A model generated the notes under the pieces. That model had not been told where the DNA came from, searched no databases, and saw only the letters and a program-made list of their open reading frames with translations. Shown here in pieces: positions 1 through 8,037 of a DNA stretch of 64,000 bases (position 1 is its first letter; the number at the start of each line of letters is the position of its first letter). Made by a program: the position numbers and the translations under genes. Location of the stretch: NCBI RefSeq assembly GCF_011040385.1, contig NZ_JAAIKB010000006.1:62001-126000 (forward strand), read 5' to 3'. Source of the stretch: Falsiroseomonas algicola. GTDB lineage: Bacteria > Pseudomonadota > Alphaproteobacteria > Acetobacterales > Acetobacteraceae.

Positions 1-116
1 GGGAGAAGGTGCGCGAGATCTACGGCGTGTCCGAGGACGAGTTCGACGAGCAGGCCGAGGAGGCTGTGAAGCCCAAGGCCCAGCGCGCGCCGAAGGCCGG
101 TCTCGCCATCGCCTGA
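1..116 (+). CDS. C-terminal end of a probable phosphonate-type ABC transporter ATPase (partial)
   Basis: An open frame enters from the left edge (reading from base 3) and stops at the TGA at 114-116. Only the last 37 residues are visible, beginning EKVREIYGVSEDEF, with a Lys/Ala/Pro-rich tail. The VREIYG-like stretch resembles the end of PhnC-type ATPases, and the next three genes are phnD-phnE-phnE, so a PhnC ATP-binding subunit is the natural reading. No Walker motif lies in the visible part, so the identification rests on context. Confidence 0.5.
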   Translation, partial: EKVREIYGVSEDEFDEQAEEAVKPKAQRAPKAGLAIA

Positions 117-167
117 GTGGCGTGCGGCGGGATCGGCGGCGTTCTTCCACCCAACGGAGAGACCCGC

Positions 168-1133
168 ATGATCACCCGTCGCCTGATGCTGGCCGCCGCC
201 GCGGCGGCCCCCTTCCCCGCGCTTGCGCAAGCGCCCGCCCCGGCCATGCCCGCGGCCGGCCGCCGCGCCTGGGCGCAGCAGGTTCCCCAGATCCGCATCG
301 GCCTGCTGGGCGGCGAGAACGAGTCCGACCGGCTCGGCCGCTACGACGCCTATCGCCAGCTCATCGAGACGACCTTCGGCGTGCCCGTGCGGCTTTTCCC
401 GGCTTCCGACTATGCCGGCGTGATGCAGGCCTTCAGCGCGCGGCAGATCGAGATGTCCTCCATGGGCGCCTCCGCCTATGCCGGCGCCTGGCTCGACACC
501 AATGGCGGCGTGGAGCCGCTCTTCGTGGCGCGGGAAGCGGATGGCAGCATCTCCTACATCGCCGTCATGGTGGTGCGGGCCGATAGCGGCATCACGAGCC
601 TGGAGCAGCTGCGCGGCAAGTCGCTGGCCTGGGCGGACCCGAACAGCACCAGCGGCTACCTGGTGCCCCGCAGCGAGCTGCGGGCGGCCGGGATCAACAC
701 GGAAAGCGGGCAGTACTTCTCCCGCACCGGCTTCGGCGGCGGGCATGAACAGGCGGTGGTCGCGGTGCTGCAGCGCCAGTATGATGCGGCCGTGACCTGG
801 GCCTCCGGCCAGGGCGACGAAGCGCAGGGCTTCACCCGCGGCAACCTTCGCGCCATGGTCGAGAAGGGGATGCTGAACATGCGGGACCTGCGCATCATCT
901 GGCGGTCGCGCCCGATCCTGAACGGGCCGATGACGGTGCGCGCCGACCTGCCGGCGGCCTTCAAGGCCGACATCACCGCCTTCCACCTGGCGCTGGCCAC
1001 CGCCCATCCGCAGATCTACGCGCAGGTCGAGCGCGGCGGCGGGCTCGGCTACGCGGCCGTGACGCATGCGCAGTTCGAGCCGATCGTGCAGCTGCGCCGC
1101 GAGGAAGCGGCCGAGCGGCGCCGGCGCAGCTGA
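168..1133 (+). CDS. phnD: Phosphate/phosphite/phosphonate ABC transporter substrate-binding protein (PhnD family)
   Basis: A 321-residue periplasmic binding protein for an oxyanion such as phosphonate or phosphite. The start is the ATG at 168, preceded by GGAGA at 156-160; an upstream in-frame GTG at 117 would only add an unlikely leader. The N-terminus MITRRLMLAAAAAAPFPALAQ is a TAT-like signal peptide with an Ala-x-Ala cleavage site near residue 20. The mature part (RIGLLGGENESDRLGRYDAY, later EMSSMGASAYAGA and SLAWADPNSTSGYLVP) follows the PhnD pattern, including the Ser/Thr-rich loop that binds the phosphonate oxygens in this family. It ends 3 bases before phnE, so it is operonic. The exact ligand cannot be read from sequence. 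Confidence 0.85.
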   Translation: MITRRLMLAAAAAAPFPALAQAPAPAMPAAGRRAWAQQVPQIRIGLLGGENESDRLGRYDAYRQLIETTFGVPVRLFPASDYAGVMQAFSARQIEMSSMGASAYAGAWLDTNGGVEPLFVAREADGSISYIAVMVVRADSGITSLEQLRGKSLAWADPNSTSGYLVPRSELRAAGINTESGQYFSRTGFGGGHEQAVVAVLQRQYDAAVTWASGQGDEAQGFTRGNLRAMVEKGMLNMRDLRIIWRSRPILNGPMTVRADLPAAFKADITAFHLALATAHPQIYAQVERGGGLGYAAVTHAQFEPIVQLRREEAAERRRRS

Positions 1134-1136
1134 TCC

Positions 1137-2042
1137 GTGTCCGCGGCGCTTCCCCTCCCCCGCCTTCCCGCCGTGCCGCGGATCGAGGCGGATTTCCAGG
1201 CGGCGCGCCGCGCCCGACGCAACGCCACCCTCCTCTGGGGTGGCGTCCTGCTGGTCTGCATCTATGTGGCAGCCCTGGTCAGCGAGGCCTCGCCGGCCGC
1301 GATCCTGGCCGGGCTGCCGCGCATCGGCGAGTATTTCTGGCGCACCCTGCCCACCTTCCGGTGGGAGGTGTTCTTCGCGAACTGGGAGACGGAGGGAAGC
1401 TTCGCCTCCTGGATGTACCGGGCCGACAAATGGGCCTGGCTGATCTTCGAGACGGCGCAGATGGCGCTGCTGGCGACGCTCGGCGGCACGCTGGTGGCGC
1501 TGCTGCTGTGCTTCCCGGCGGCGCGCAACATGGCGCCGAACGCCTGGGTCTATCACCTGGCGCGCCGCTTCCTGGAAGTATGCCGGACAGTGCCGGAGAT
1601 CGTCTTCGCGCTGATCTTCGTCTGGGCCTTCGGCATCGGGCCGCTCGCCGGCATCCTGGCCATCGCCATCCACACCATCGGCGCCAATGGCAAGCTCTTC
1701 GCCGAGGTGGTGGAGAATGCGGAGCCGGGGCCGGTGGAGGGCATCCGCGCCGCGGGCGGCAACTGGTTCCACCGCGCGCGCTTCGGCATCCTGCCGCAGG
1801 TCGCACCCAATTTCCTGAGCTACGCGCTGCTGCGATTCGAGGTGAATGTGCGCGGCGCCAGCGTGATCGGCTTCGTCGGCGCGGGCGGCATCGGGCAGGA
1901 GCTCTACCAGGTGATCGCGTTCAATTATTACGAGGAGATCAGCGCCATCGTCGTGCTGATCATCCTGGCGGTCGCGCTGATCGACGTGGTGTCGGAGAAG
2001 CTGCGCATGGGGCTGAACGCGGCCGCCGGCGGGAAGGGCTGA
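1137..2042 (+). CDS. phnE: Phosphonate-type ABC transporter permease (PhnE), first copy
   Basis: A 301-residue inner-membrane permease with a GTG start 3 bases after phnD. A short cytoplasmic N-terminus leads to a first membrane segment (about residues 27-47), then the BPD_transp_1 region from about residue 110 on. The coupling-helix EAA-type loop reads GPVEGIRAAGGN and is followed by a Gly-rich segment SVIGFVGAGGIGQEL typical of PhnE. It pairs with the neighbouring second PhnE, giving a heterodimeric membrane channel for the upstream ATPase. Four bases separate it from that partner. Confidence 0.85.
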   Translation: MSAALPLPRLPAVPRIEADFQAARRARRNATLLWGGVLLVCIYVAALVSEASPAAILAGLPRIGEYFWRTLPTFRWEVFFANWETEGSFASWMYRADKWAWLIFETAQMALLATLGGTLVALLLCFPAARNMAPNAWVYHLARRFLEVCRTVPEIVFALIFVWAFGIGPLAGILAIAIHTIGANGKLFAEVVENAEPGPVEGIRAAGGNWFHRARFGILPQVAPNFLSYALLRFEVNVRGASVIGFVGAGGIGQELYQVIAFNYYEEISAIVVLIILAVALIDVVSEKLRMGLNAAAGGKG

Positions 2043-2046
2043 AGCG

Positions 2047-2910
2047 ATGGCGCTGGCGCAACCGACCCCGGAGCAGATCGCGGCACTCCGCGCCCGCTAT
2101 CCCCATGCCTTCGGCGCCACGCCCGCCACCCGCGCGCTGCGGGCCGTGACCTGGGCGGTGGGGATCGGCTGGCTGGTCTTCCTGTTCTGGTGGTTCGACA
2201 TCACGCCGGCCCGGCTGTGGAACGGTCTGTCCGGGCTCGGCACCATCGTCACGCTGATGATCCCGCCCTCCCCCGGGGAGCAGTGGGAGGAGATCCTGAA
2301 GGGCATCGCGGAAAGCATCGCGATGGCCTTCCTCGGCACGCTCTTCGCCGCGATCATCGCGGTGCCGCTGGGATTCCTCGGCGCCAACAACGTGGTGACG
2401 AACACGCTGGCGCATTTCTCGTTGCGACGCGTCTTCGACGGCTTCCGCGGCGTGGACCAGTTGATCTGGGCGCTGGCCTATGTGCGCGCCGTGGGGCTCG
2501 GCCCGCTGGCCGGCGTGCTGGCCATCGCGACGGCCGATATCGCGGTGCTGGCCAAGCTGTATGCCGAGGCGATCGAGAATGCGGAGAAGCGCCAGGCGGA
2601 GGGGATCGATGCGGTGGGCGGCAACCGGCTGCTCCGCACCCGCTTCGGCCTGCTGCCGCAGGTGCTGCCGGTGATGGTGGCGCAGGCGCTCTATTTCCTC
2701 GAATCCAACACGCGGTCGGCCGCCATCCTCGGCGTGGTCGGCGCCGGGGGCATCGGGTTGCAGATCGCGGAGCGCATCAAGGTGCGCTACTGGGACGAGG
2801 TCGCCTTCATCATCATCCTGATGATCGCGGCCGTCGCGCTGATCGACATGCTGTCGGCGCGCATCCGGCGCCGGCTGATCGGGGATCGCGAGGGGATCGC
2901 GAAGCGCTGA
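2047..2910 (+). CDS. phnE: Phosphonate-type ABC transporter permease (PhnE), second copy
   Basis: A 287-residue permease homologous to the preceding gene. The EAA loop is RQAEGIDAVGGN, followed by SAAILGVVGAGGIGLQI. Two tandem, divergent PhnE subunits are common in phosphite/phosphonate systems (as in ptx/htx and many phnCDEE operons). No C-P lyase, phosphonatase or phosphite dehydrogenase gene is visible, so the window shows uptake only. It is the last gene of the operon; the 45 bases that follow hold no evident terminator hairpin. Confidence 0.85.
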   Translation: MALAQPTPEQIAALRARYPHAFGATPATRALRAVTWAVGIGWLVFLFWWFDITPARLWNGLSGLGTIVTLMIPPSPGEQWEEILKGIAESIAMAFLGTLFAAIIAVPLGFLGANNVVTNTLAHFSLRRVFDGFRGVDQLIWALAYVRAVGLGPLAGVLAIATADIAVLAKLYAEAIENAEKRQAEGIDAVGGNRLLRTRFGLLPQVLPVMVAQALYFLESNTRSAAILGVVGAGGIGLQIAERIKVRYWDEVAFIIILMIAAVALIDMLSARIRRRLIGDREGIAKR

Positions 2911-2955
2911 GAATCATGACGGGAACGGGGCCGCGGACGATCGCGTTCGGGCCGC

Positions 2956-3237
2956 ATGATCCTGCAACTCGATCCCCCGCTGCCGATGACGACGCCGAAG
3001 GGTGAGGGGATCGCGCATTTCCTCATCGACTACGGTGCCGAGACCCATTTGATGTGGGTCGTCTTTATGGATGCCGATGGCTCCTGCTGGACGGTGCCGA
3101 ATCCGGAGGTCCGGATGGCACCGAACTGGTCCATGGGCCGCCGGCCGCTGCGGGCGCCGCGCGTGCCGCCGCCGGCGAATGAGCTGCGCGTCGATCCGGC
3201 CGCGGTGGCCGCCGCCAACGGCATGCCGCTCAAGTAG
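2956..3237 (+). CDS. Small hypothetical protein
   Basis: A 93-residue soluble protein beginning MILQLDPPLPMTTPKGEG. It has no signal peptide or membrane segment. The central part (FLIDYGAETHLMWVVFMDADG followed by CWTVPNPEVR) looks like a compact beta-rich fold and the C-terminus is proline-rich. I do not assign a function. The RBS before the ATG is weak, and the gene overlaps the convergent ATP-grasp gene by 8 bases at its 3' end. Coding bias and a sensible protein composition support it being real. Confidence 0.6.
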   Translation: MILQLDPPLPMTTPKGEGIAHFLIDYGAETHLMWVVFMDADGSCWTVPNPEVRMAPNWSMGRRPLRAPRVPPPANELRVDPAAVAAANGMPLK

Positions 3238-4360
3238 CACCGTCGAACCAGCCGACATCGAGCGTCGCGACCTCTCCGAAGGGCACGCCTTTCCGGGCGG
3301 CGTCGCGGATGATGGGCCAGGACGTGTAGGGCATGACCAGAAGCGGCCAGGGGTCGCGCGCCTGCCAGCAGACGTCGCGCGTGGTGAGCAGGCGCTTGAG
3401 ATTCGCGCCGAAGGGCCCGCCCTTGAAGAGGGAAAGCTGCGTCTCCGTCAGGCAGGACCAGAATTGCTGCAGCGTGCGTTCCGGGCGGTGGCGCGGGGGC
3501 GGCGCGGTGGGATCGGCGAGACTTCTCGCGATGTCCGCGGGCTCGAAGAAATGCAGGCCGCTGGTCGTGCGCGGGTTGCATTCGATGCCCCAGGGCGTGC
3601 CCTGCGCATCCACGATCAGGTCGAAGCTGATGAAGCCGGACCAGTTCGCACGCTCGATGAAGCGGGCGGTCCAGGCCTCGATGGCGGGGTGGTCCACCCG
3701 TTCGAAGGAGACGGCGACCGAGCCCGAGAATTGGGCGCCGCGATAGACGGTGGTGGCGAGGACCCGGCCCTGATGGGCGAGGGAGCAGGTGCTGAACTCC
3801 TCGCCCACGATCAGGCGCTGGACGAGATGGGGATCGGCCTCGGTCGGCAGGGGATCGCCGGCGGCCAGGCGCCGGACGCCGCGGCCGGAGCAGCTATGCA
3901 CGGGCTTCACGACCACCGCGGCGCTCTGCGCCAGTTCGGCGGCTTCCGGCGTGCCGAGCGGAAGGCTCTCCGGCACCGTCACGCCGTAGTCGAGGCCGGC
4001 GCGGACGAAACCGCCCTTGTGGTGCAGGGCAAGGACCTGGTCGGGCGGCATGGTAGCGACTCTCGCGCCGGGGGGCAGCAGGGGCGCCAGATGCGCGACA
4101 TGCATCGTCTCCTCCGACACCGGCAGGACGAGCTCCGCGCGCTCCTCCCGCACGATCTTCGCAAGCGCCTCCAGATAGGCGCGCTTGCCCGCGCTGGGCG
4201 GTGGGACGCGGATGGATCGGGCGACGTCGCGCGACGATCCGCAGAGGTGGCGCGCGAAGGGCTCCGCGACGACGACGCGCCAGCCGATGGCGGCAAATCC
4301 GCGGGCGAGGTCGAGGGCCTTGGGCAGGCGACCCAGCGTCAGCACCACCGTCCGCGTCAT
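3230..4360 (-). CDS. ATP-grasp domain protein of unknown substrate
   Basis: A 376-residue protein. The start is the ATG at 4360, overlapping the P450 stop in an ATGA junction; longer readings of this frame run into the P450 gene and are not used. Residues 1-90 form a Rossmann-like preATP-grasp domain (VVLTLGRLPKALDLARGF). The ATP-grasp core follows, with a probable ATP-binding Lys152 in VVKPVHSCSGRGV and the Mg-binding IECNPRTTSG at about 259-268. Such enzymes activate a carboxylate as acyl-phosphate and join it to an amine, thiol or hydroxyl. Translational coupling to the P450 suggests a shared pathway. The substrate is unknown; its position beside crtD allows, but does not prove, a carotenoid-related role. 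Confidence 0.75.
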   Translation of the reverse strand: MTRTVVLTLGRLPKALDLARGFAAIGWRVVVAEPFARHLCGSSRDVARSIRVPPPSAGKRAYLEALAKIVREERAELVLPVSEETMHVAHLAPLLPPGARVATMPPDQVLALHHKGGFVRAGLDYGVTVPESLPLGTPEAAELAQSAAVVVKPVHSCSGRGVRRLAAGDPLPTEADPHLVQRLIVGEEFSTCSLAHQGRVLATTVYRGAQFSGSVAVSFERVDHPAIEAWTARFIERANWSGFISFDLIVDAQGTPWGIECNPRTTSGLHFFEPADIARSLADPTAPPPRHRPERTLQQFWSCLTETQLSLFKGGPFGANLKRLLTTRDVCWQARDPWPLLVMPYTSWPIIRDAARKGVPFGEVATLDVGWFDGAT

Positions 4361-5730
4361 CGCGCGCGCGTCACCCGGCACATGACCTGGCGCACCGGCC
4401 GCGTCGTGAGGCGCGCGGCGGGGCGGACGGCGGCGGGGTTCTCCACCTGGAAGTCGAAATGGCGGAAGAGGCGCGCGATGAGCAGCGTCGCCTCCACCGT
4501 CGCGAAGGCGGCGCCGGCGCAGATGCGGGGGCCGATGCCGAAGGGGATATAGGCGCCCTGCGTCAACTCCGACTTCCGTTCCGCCGTGAAGCGGTCGGGG
4601 TCGAAGACGTTGGGGTCCTTCCAATAGAGGCGGTGGCGGTGCAGCACCCAGGGCGCCACCATGATCAGCGCGCCGCGCTTCACGCGATACTCGCCGATGC
4701 GCGTGGCTTCGTTGGCGACGCGCGGCAGGAAGGTGATGGGCGGGTAGAGGCGCAGCGTCTCGTTGAAGACGTTGCGCGTGAAGACGAGGCGGCGCGTCTG
4801 TTCGAAGCTGATCGGCCCATCGCCACAGACCTCCGCCACTTCGGCGCGGATGCGGGCGACGAGTTCCGGGCGCGTGGCCAACAGGTAGAAGCACCAGGTG
4901 AGCGCGCTGGCGCTGGTCTCGTGCCCCGCCAGGAACAGCACGCCGAGCTGGTCGATCAGCTCCTCCCGCGTGAAGGCCTTCCCATCGACGTCATGCGCGG
5001 CGACGACGGCGCTGGCGATGTCGTCGAAGCTCTGGCCGGCATCGAGGTGACTGTCCAGCAGATCGCCGAGGCAGCGGCGGATCAGCGCGCAGCTGTCGAG
5101 CACTGCCTGGGTCTGGGGAATCTTCGTCCAGGCGCGATCCATGATGAGGCGGCGGATCTCCACCTGCGCGACGCTGCGCTCGAAGAAGGTGAAGGCGTCG
5201 AAGACCTCATGCGCCACGGTCGTGGCCAGCGAGGTGGAGAAGACGGAGCGGCAGATGATGTCAGCCGTCAGGTGGCTCATGGCGAGGTCGAGGGAGAAGA
5301 GTTCCTTCGATTGCGCCTGCGCGTGCAGCGTCTCCTCGTATTCGGCGGCGCCGGCTTCCATGCTGGCGAAGGCGCGGTTCACGCGCATCAGGGTCAGCGC
5401 GGGGTCCATCATGGCGCGCTGGCGCTTCCAGGTGGCGCCGGAACTCACGAAGATGCTGTCGCCGATCAGCGGCTCCAGCGCATTCACCATCAGGTCCGAT
5501 TTCGGGAAGATGCCCTGCGTGTCCACAAGGACATCGCGCACCAGCCTGGGCTCGTTCACCACCACGATGGAGCGGCGGGAATAGCCGAGCGGCCCGATCG
5601 GCATGCGGTAGGCCTCGGCCGGCAGCAGGCCGAGCAGATTGCCCTCCCCCTGCAGCAGGGCGCGGAACAGGGAGATGATGGGGGAGCGCGGCGTGGGGTG
5701 CGGCGGGATGAAGGGCGCGGTCATCGACAT
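4357..5730 (-). CDS. Cytochrome P450
   Basis: A 457-residue haem-thiolate monooxygenase with the full set of landmarks: I-helix oxygen-activation motif AGHET (268-272), K-helix ETLR (324-327), and the haem-binding loop PFGIGPRICAG with the axial ligand Cys404. The C-helix WKRQR near residue 101 also fits. No N-terminal membrane anchor is seen, as expected for a bacterial class I enzyme; no ferredoxin or reductase gene is adjacent. It is divergent from a membrane-protein/crtD pair, with a PpsR-like site in the shared 73-base region, and overlaps the following ATP-grasp gene by 4 bases. The substrate is unknown; a carotenoid or fatty acid is plausible. Confidence 0.9.
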   Translation of the reverse strand: MSMTAPFIPPHPTPRSPIISLFRALLQGEGNLLGLLPAEAYRMPIGPLGYSRRSIVVVNEPRLVRDVLVDTQGIFPKSDLMVNALEPLIGDSIFVSSGATWKRQRAMMDPALTLMRVNRAFASMEAGAAEYEETLHAQAQSKELFSLDLAMSHLTADIICRSVFSTSLATTVAHEVFDAFTFFERSVAQVEIRRLIMDRAWTKIPQTQAVLDSCALIRRCLGDLLDSHLDAGQSFDDIASAVVAAHDVDGKAFTREELIDQLGVLFLAGHETSASALTWCFYLLATRPELVARIRAEVAEVCGDGPISFEQTRRLVFTRNVFNETLRLYPPITFLPRVANEATRIGEYRVKRGALIMVAPWVLHRHRLYWKDPNVFDPDRFTAERKSELTQGAYIPFGIGPRICAGAAFATVEATLLIARLFRHFDFQVENPAAVRPAARLTTRPVRQVMCRVTRAR

Positions 5731-5761
5731 GCGACACTATCCCTCGCTTTACACCACGAAG

Positions 5762-5779
5762 TGTCAAGTGGCATTGTCA
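5762..5779. promoter_or_regulatory. Candidate PpsR/CrtJ operator (degenerate) between P450 and membrane-protein/crtD genes
   Basis: TGTCAAGTGGCATTGTCA lies in the divergent intergenic region. It is TGTCA-N8-TGTCA, 9 of 10 bases of the PpsR palindrome TGTCA-N8-TGACA with the canonical 8-base spacer. The mismatch is in the second half-site, so binding is less certain than at bchC or crtE. Confidence 0.45.
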
Positions 5780-5803
5780 CTTCCGTCACACGAGGAGCGA
5801 TGG

Positions 5804-6550
5804 ATGGAGCTGCTGGTGTTCCATGGCCTCATCGCCGCGCATATCGTCACGGGCAGCACGGGCGCCATAGCCTTCTGGGTGCCGGTGATCGGGCGCAAGG
5901 GCGGCGTGAACCATGCGCGCTGGGGGAAGGTCTTCGCCTATGCCATGCTGGCGACAGGCAGCTTCGCCGTCTGCATGAGCCTGATGACGCTGGCCGATCC
6001 CTTCGGCACGCATCCGCACCTGGAAGGGCAGTTCGACGCGAACTTCATCCGCGGGCTGTTCGGCTGGATGATGCTGCATACGGGCATCCTCACGATCAAC
6101 CTCGCCTGGTATGGCTGGCTCGCCATCCGCAACAAGGGGCGGCACGCGCTGAACCGGACGCCGCTGAATGTCGGGCTGCAATACGCGGTGATGGCGGCGG
6201 CGTTGGCCTGCGCCGTCGATGGCTGGCTGATCGGGCAGCATCTGATGATCGGCATCGCGGTGGTCGGCGTGGCGACGGGGCTCACGAATCTCTGGTTCAT
6301 CCACAAGCCCCAGGTGGAGCGAGCGGACTGGCTGAAGGAGCACATCAAGGCCTTGGTCGGCGCGGGCATCAGCGTCTACACCGCCTTCATGGCCTTCGGA
6401 TCGGTGCGCATCTTCCCTGAGCTGGCCTTGCATCCCGGCATGTGGTCGGTGCCGCTGATCGTGGGGCTCGCCATCATCATCTGGCATCGGCTCGACATCG
6501 ACCGGAAGGCGCGGCGGGTGCGGGCGCGGCGCGTGGGGGCGGCGGCCTGA
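5804..6550 (+). CDS. Multi-spanning membrane protein (DUF2306-like), linked to crtD
   Basis: A 248-residue integral membrane protein with about seven hydrophobic segments. The start is the ATG at 5804, with GAGGAG at 5792-5797; an ATG at 5800 is out of frame. The first helix carries a His (FHGLIAAHIVTGSTGA) followed by a cytoplasmic loop GRKGGVNHARWGKVF, a His/Lys/Gly pattern like that of DUF2306-type membrane proteins. Another His pair sits in MMLHTG and IGQHLMIG. It ends 5 bases before crtD, so the two are surely cotranscribed. I cannot assign an activity. Because crtC is not visible in the cluster, a role in hydrating or modifying the carotenoid is worth testing. Confidence 0.7.
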   Translation: MELLVFHGLIAAHIVTGSTGAIAFWVPVIGRKGGVNHARWGKVFAYAMLATGSFAVCMSLMTLADPFGTHPHLEGQFDANFIRGLFGWMMLHTGILTINLAWYGWLAIRNKGRHALNRTPLNVGLQYAVMAAALACAVDGWLIGQHLMIGIAVVGVATGLTNLWFIHKPQVERADWLKEHIKALVGAGISVYTAFMAFGSVRIFPELALHPGMWSVPLIVGLAIIIWHRLDIDRKARRVRARRVGAAA

Positions 6551-6555
6551 ACACC

Positions 6556-8037
6556 ATGCGCGTGGTGGTGATCGGCGCGGGCATGGGCGGGCTGGCCGCG
6601 GCCACCGACCTGGCGCGGCGCGGCGCGGAGGTCACGGTGCTGGATCGCGCGGCCGCCGAGGGCGGCAAGGCGCGCCATGTGATGGTGGACGGCGCGGGCA
6701 TCGATGGCGGCCCCACCGTCTTCACCATGCGCTGGATTTTCTCGAGTTTGTTCGAGGATTGCGGGCGACGGATCGAGGATTTTCTCGAGCTGTACGCAGC
6801 GGAGACGCTGGCACGGCATGCGTGGCGCGCCGGCGGGCGGCTCGACCTGTTCGCCGATGTGGAGCGGAGCGCCGACGCCATCGGGGAGTTTGCGGGCGCA
6901 GCCGATGCGCGGGGGTATCGCGACTTCGTCGCGCGCAGCGGCGACATCTTCGCCACCCTGAAGGACAGCTTCATCGCGGGGCAGCGGCCCTCGCCGCTCG
7001 ACCTGGTGCGGCGGGTCGGGCTGTCGCGGATCGATGCGCTGTGGCGGACGATGCCCTGGGCGACGCTATGGCAGGCGCTGGGCGGCTATTTCACGGACCC
7101 GCGGCTGCGGCAGCTCTTCGGCCGCTACGCCACCTATTGCGGCTGCTCCCCCTTCCTGGCGCCGGCGACGCTGATGCTGGTGGCGCATGTGGAACAGGAC
7201 GGCGTCTGGCTGGTGAAGGGCGGCATCAGGCGCGTCGCCGCCGCCATCCGCGAACTCGCAGAAAGCCAGGGGGCGCGCTTCCGCTTCGGGGCGGAGGCCG
7301 CGGAGATCATCGTGGAGGGCGGACGCGTCATCGGCGTGCGGCTGATGGATGGCGAGCGGATCGAGGCCGATGCCGTGGTCTTCAACGGCGATGTCGCGGC
7401 GCTCGGCCAGGGGCTGCTCGGCGAACGCGCGCGGCGCGGACTGCGCGATACGCCGCGCGCGGCGCGGTCGCTCTCCGCCATCACCTGGTGCGTGAAGGCG
7501 CCGACGCGCGGCTTCCCGCTGATGCACCACAACGTCTTCTTCGCCGAGGATTACGCGGACGAGTTCGACGCGGTCTTCCGCCGCCGCCAGGTGACCGCGG
7601 CGCCGACGGTCTATCTCTGCGCGCAGGATCGCGGGCATGGGGAGGTCGCCGCGGGTGCGGCGGAGCGCATGCTGCTGCTGGTGAACGCCCCCGCCGATGG
7701 CGATCGCGGCGAGCCCGATCCACGCGTGCTGGCGGATATCGAGGCGCGCAGCACCGCCCTGATGCGCGATTGCGGGCTGGAGATCGGGTCCGGCGAAAGC
7801 GTCACGACGACGCCGGCCGGCTTCCATCAGTTGTTCCCCGGCACCGGCGGCGCGCTCTATGGGCGCGCGAGCCATGGCGCGACGGGCACCTTCGCGCGGC
7901 CGGGTGCCACGGGTGGCGTGCGCGGCCTCTATCTCGCCGGCGGCTCCGTCCATCCCGGCCCCGGCATCCCGATGGCGGCGATGTCCGGGCGCCTCGCCGC
8001 GGCGAGGCTGCTGGAGGAGTCGGTCAGCCGGCCCTGA
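6556..8037 (+). CDS. crtD: 1-hydroxycarotenoid 3,4-desaturase CrtD
   Basis: A 493-residue FAD-dependent desaturase of the CrtI/CrtD superfamily. The N-terminal dinucleotide-binding motif is VVVIGAGMGGLAAATDL (residues 3-19) and the C-terminal carotenoid-oxidoreductase signature is GLYLAGGSVHPGPGIPMAAMSG. Its closest look is to CrtD, which introduces the 3,4 double bond into 1-hydroxylated acyclic carotenoids on the way to spirilloxanthin or demethylspheroidene. The second copy (crtI) is convergent and overlaps it by 14 bases. It follows the DUF2306-like gene by 5 bases. CrtD versus CrtI assignment rests on the short APTVYLCAQDRG/LFPGTGGALYG region and comparison with the more typical CrtI next door. 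Confidence 0.85.
   Translation: MRVVVIGAGMGGLAAATDLARRGAEVTVLDRAAAEGGKARHVMVDGAGIDGGPTVFTMRWIFSSLFEDCGRRIEDFLELYAAETLARHAWRAGGRLDLFADVERSADAIGEFAGAADARGYRDFVARSGDIFATLKDSFIAGQRPSPLDLVRRVGLSRIDALWRTMPWATLWQALGGYFTDPRLRQLFGRYATYCGCSPFLAPATLMLVAHVEQDGVWLVKGGIRRVAAAIRELAESQGARFRFGAEAAEIIVEGGRVIGVRLMDGERIEADAVVFNGDVAALGQGLLGERARRGLRDTPRAARSLSAITWCVKAPTRGFPLMHHNVFFAEDYADEFDAVFRRRQVTAAPTVYLCAQDRGHGEVAAGAAERMLLLVNAPADGDRGEPDPRVLADIEARSTALMRDCGLEIGSGESVTTTPAGFHQLFPGTGGALYGRASHGATGTFARPGATGGVRGLYLAGGSVHPGPGIPMAAMSGRLAAARLLEESVSRP

Noticed and set aside
4361-4894. N-terminal extension of the ATP-grasp frame
   Set aside because: It runs through the P450 gene in another frame with Arg/His-rich composition; the ATG at 4360 overlaps the P450 stop.
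5775-5790. TGTCACTTCCGTCACA as a second operator next to 5762
   Set aside because: Its spacer is 10, not 12, bases between TGT and ACA.
6556-8037. Naming this frame crtI
   Set aside because: Two superfamily members are adjacent; the 8024-9547 protein fits CrtI better (DAPGGRAYVYRQDGFTFDAGP), so this one is called CrtD, although a swap cannot be excluded without alignment.
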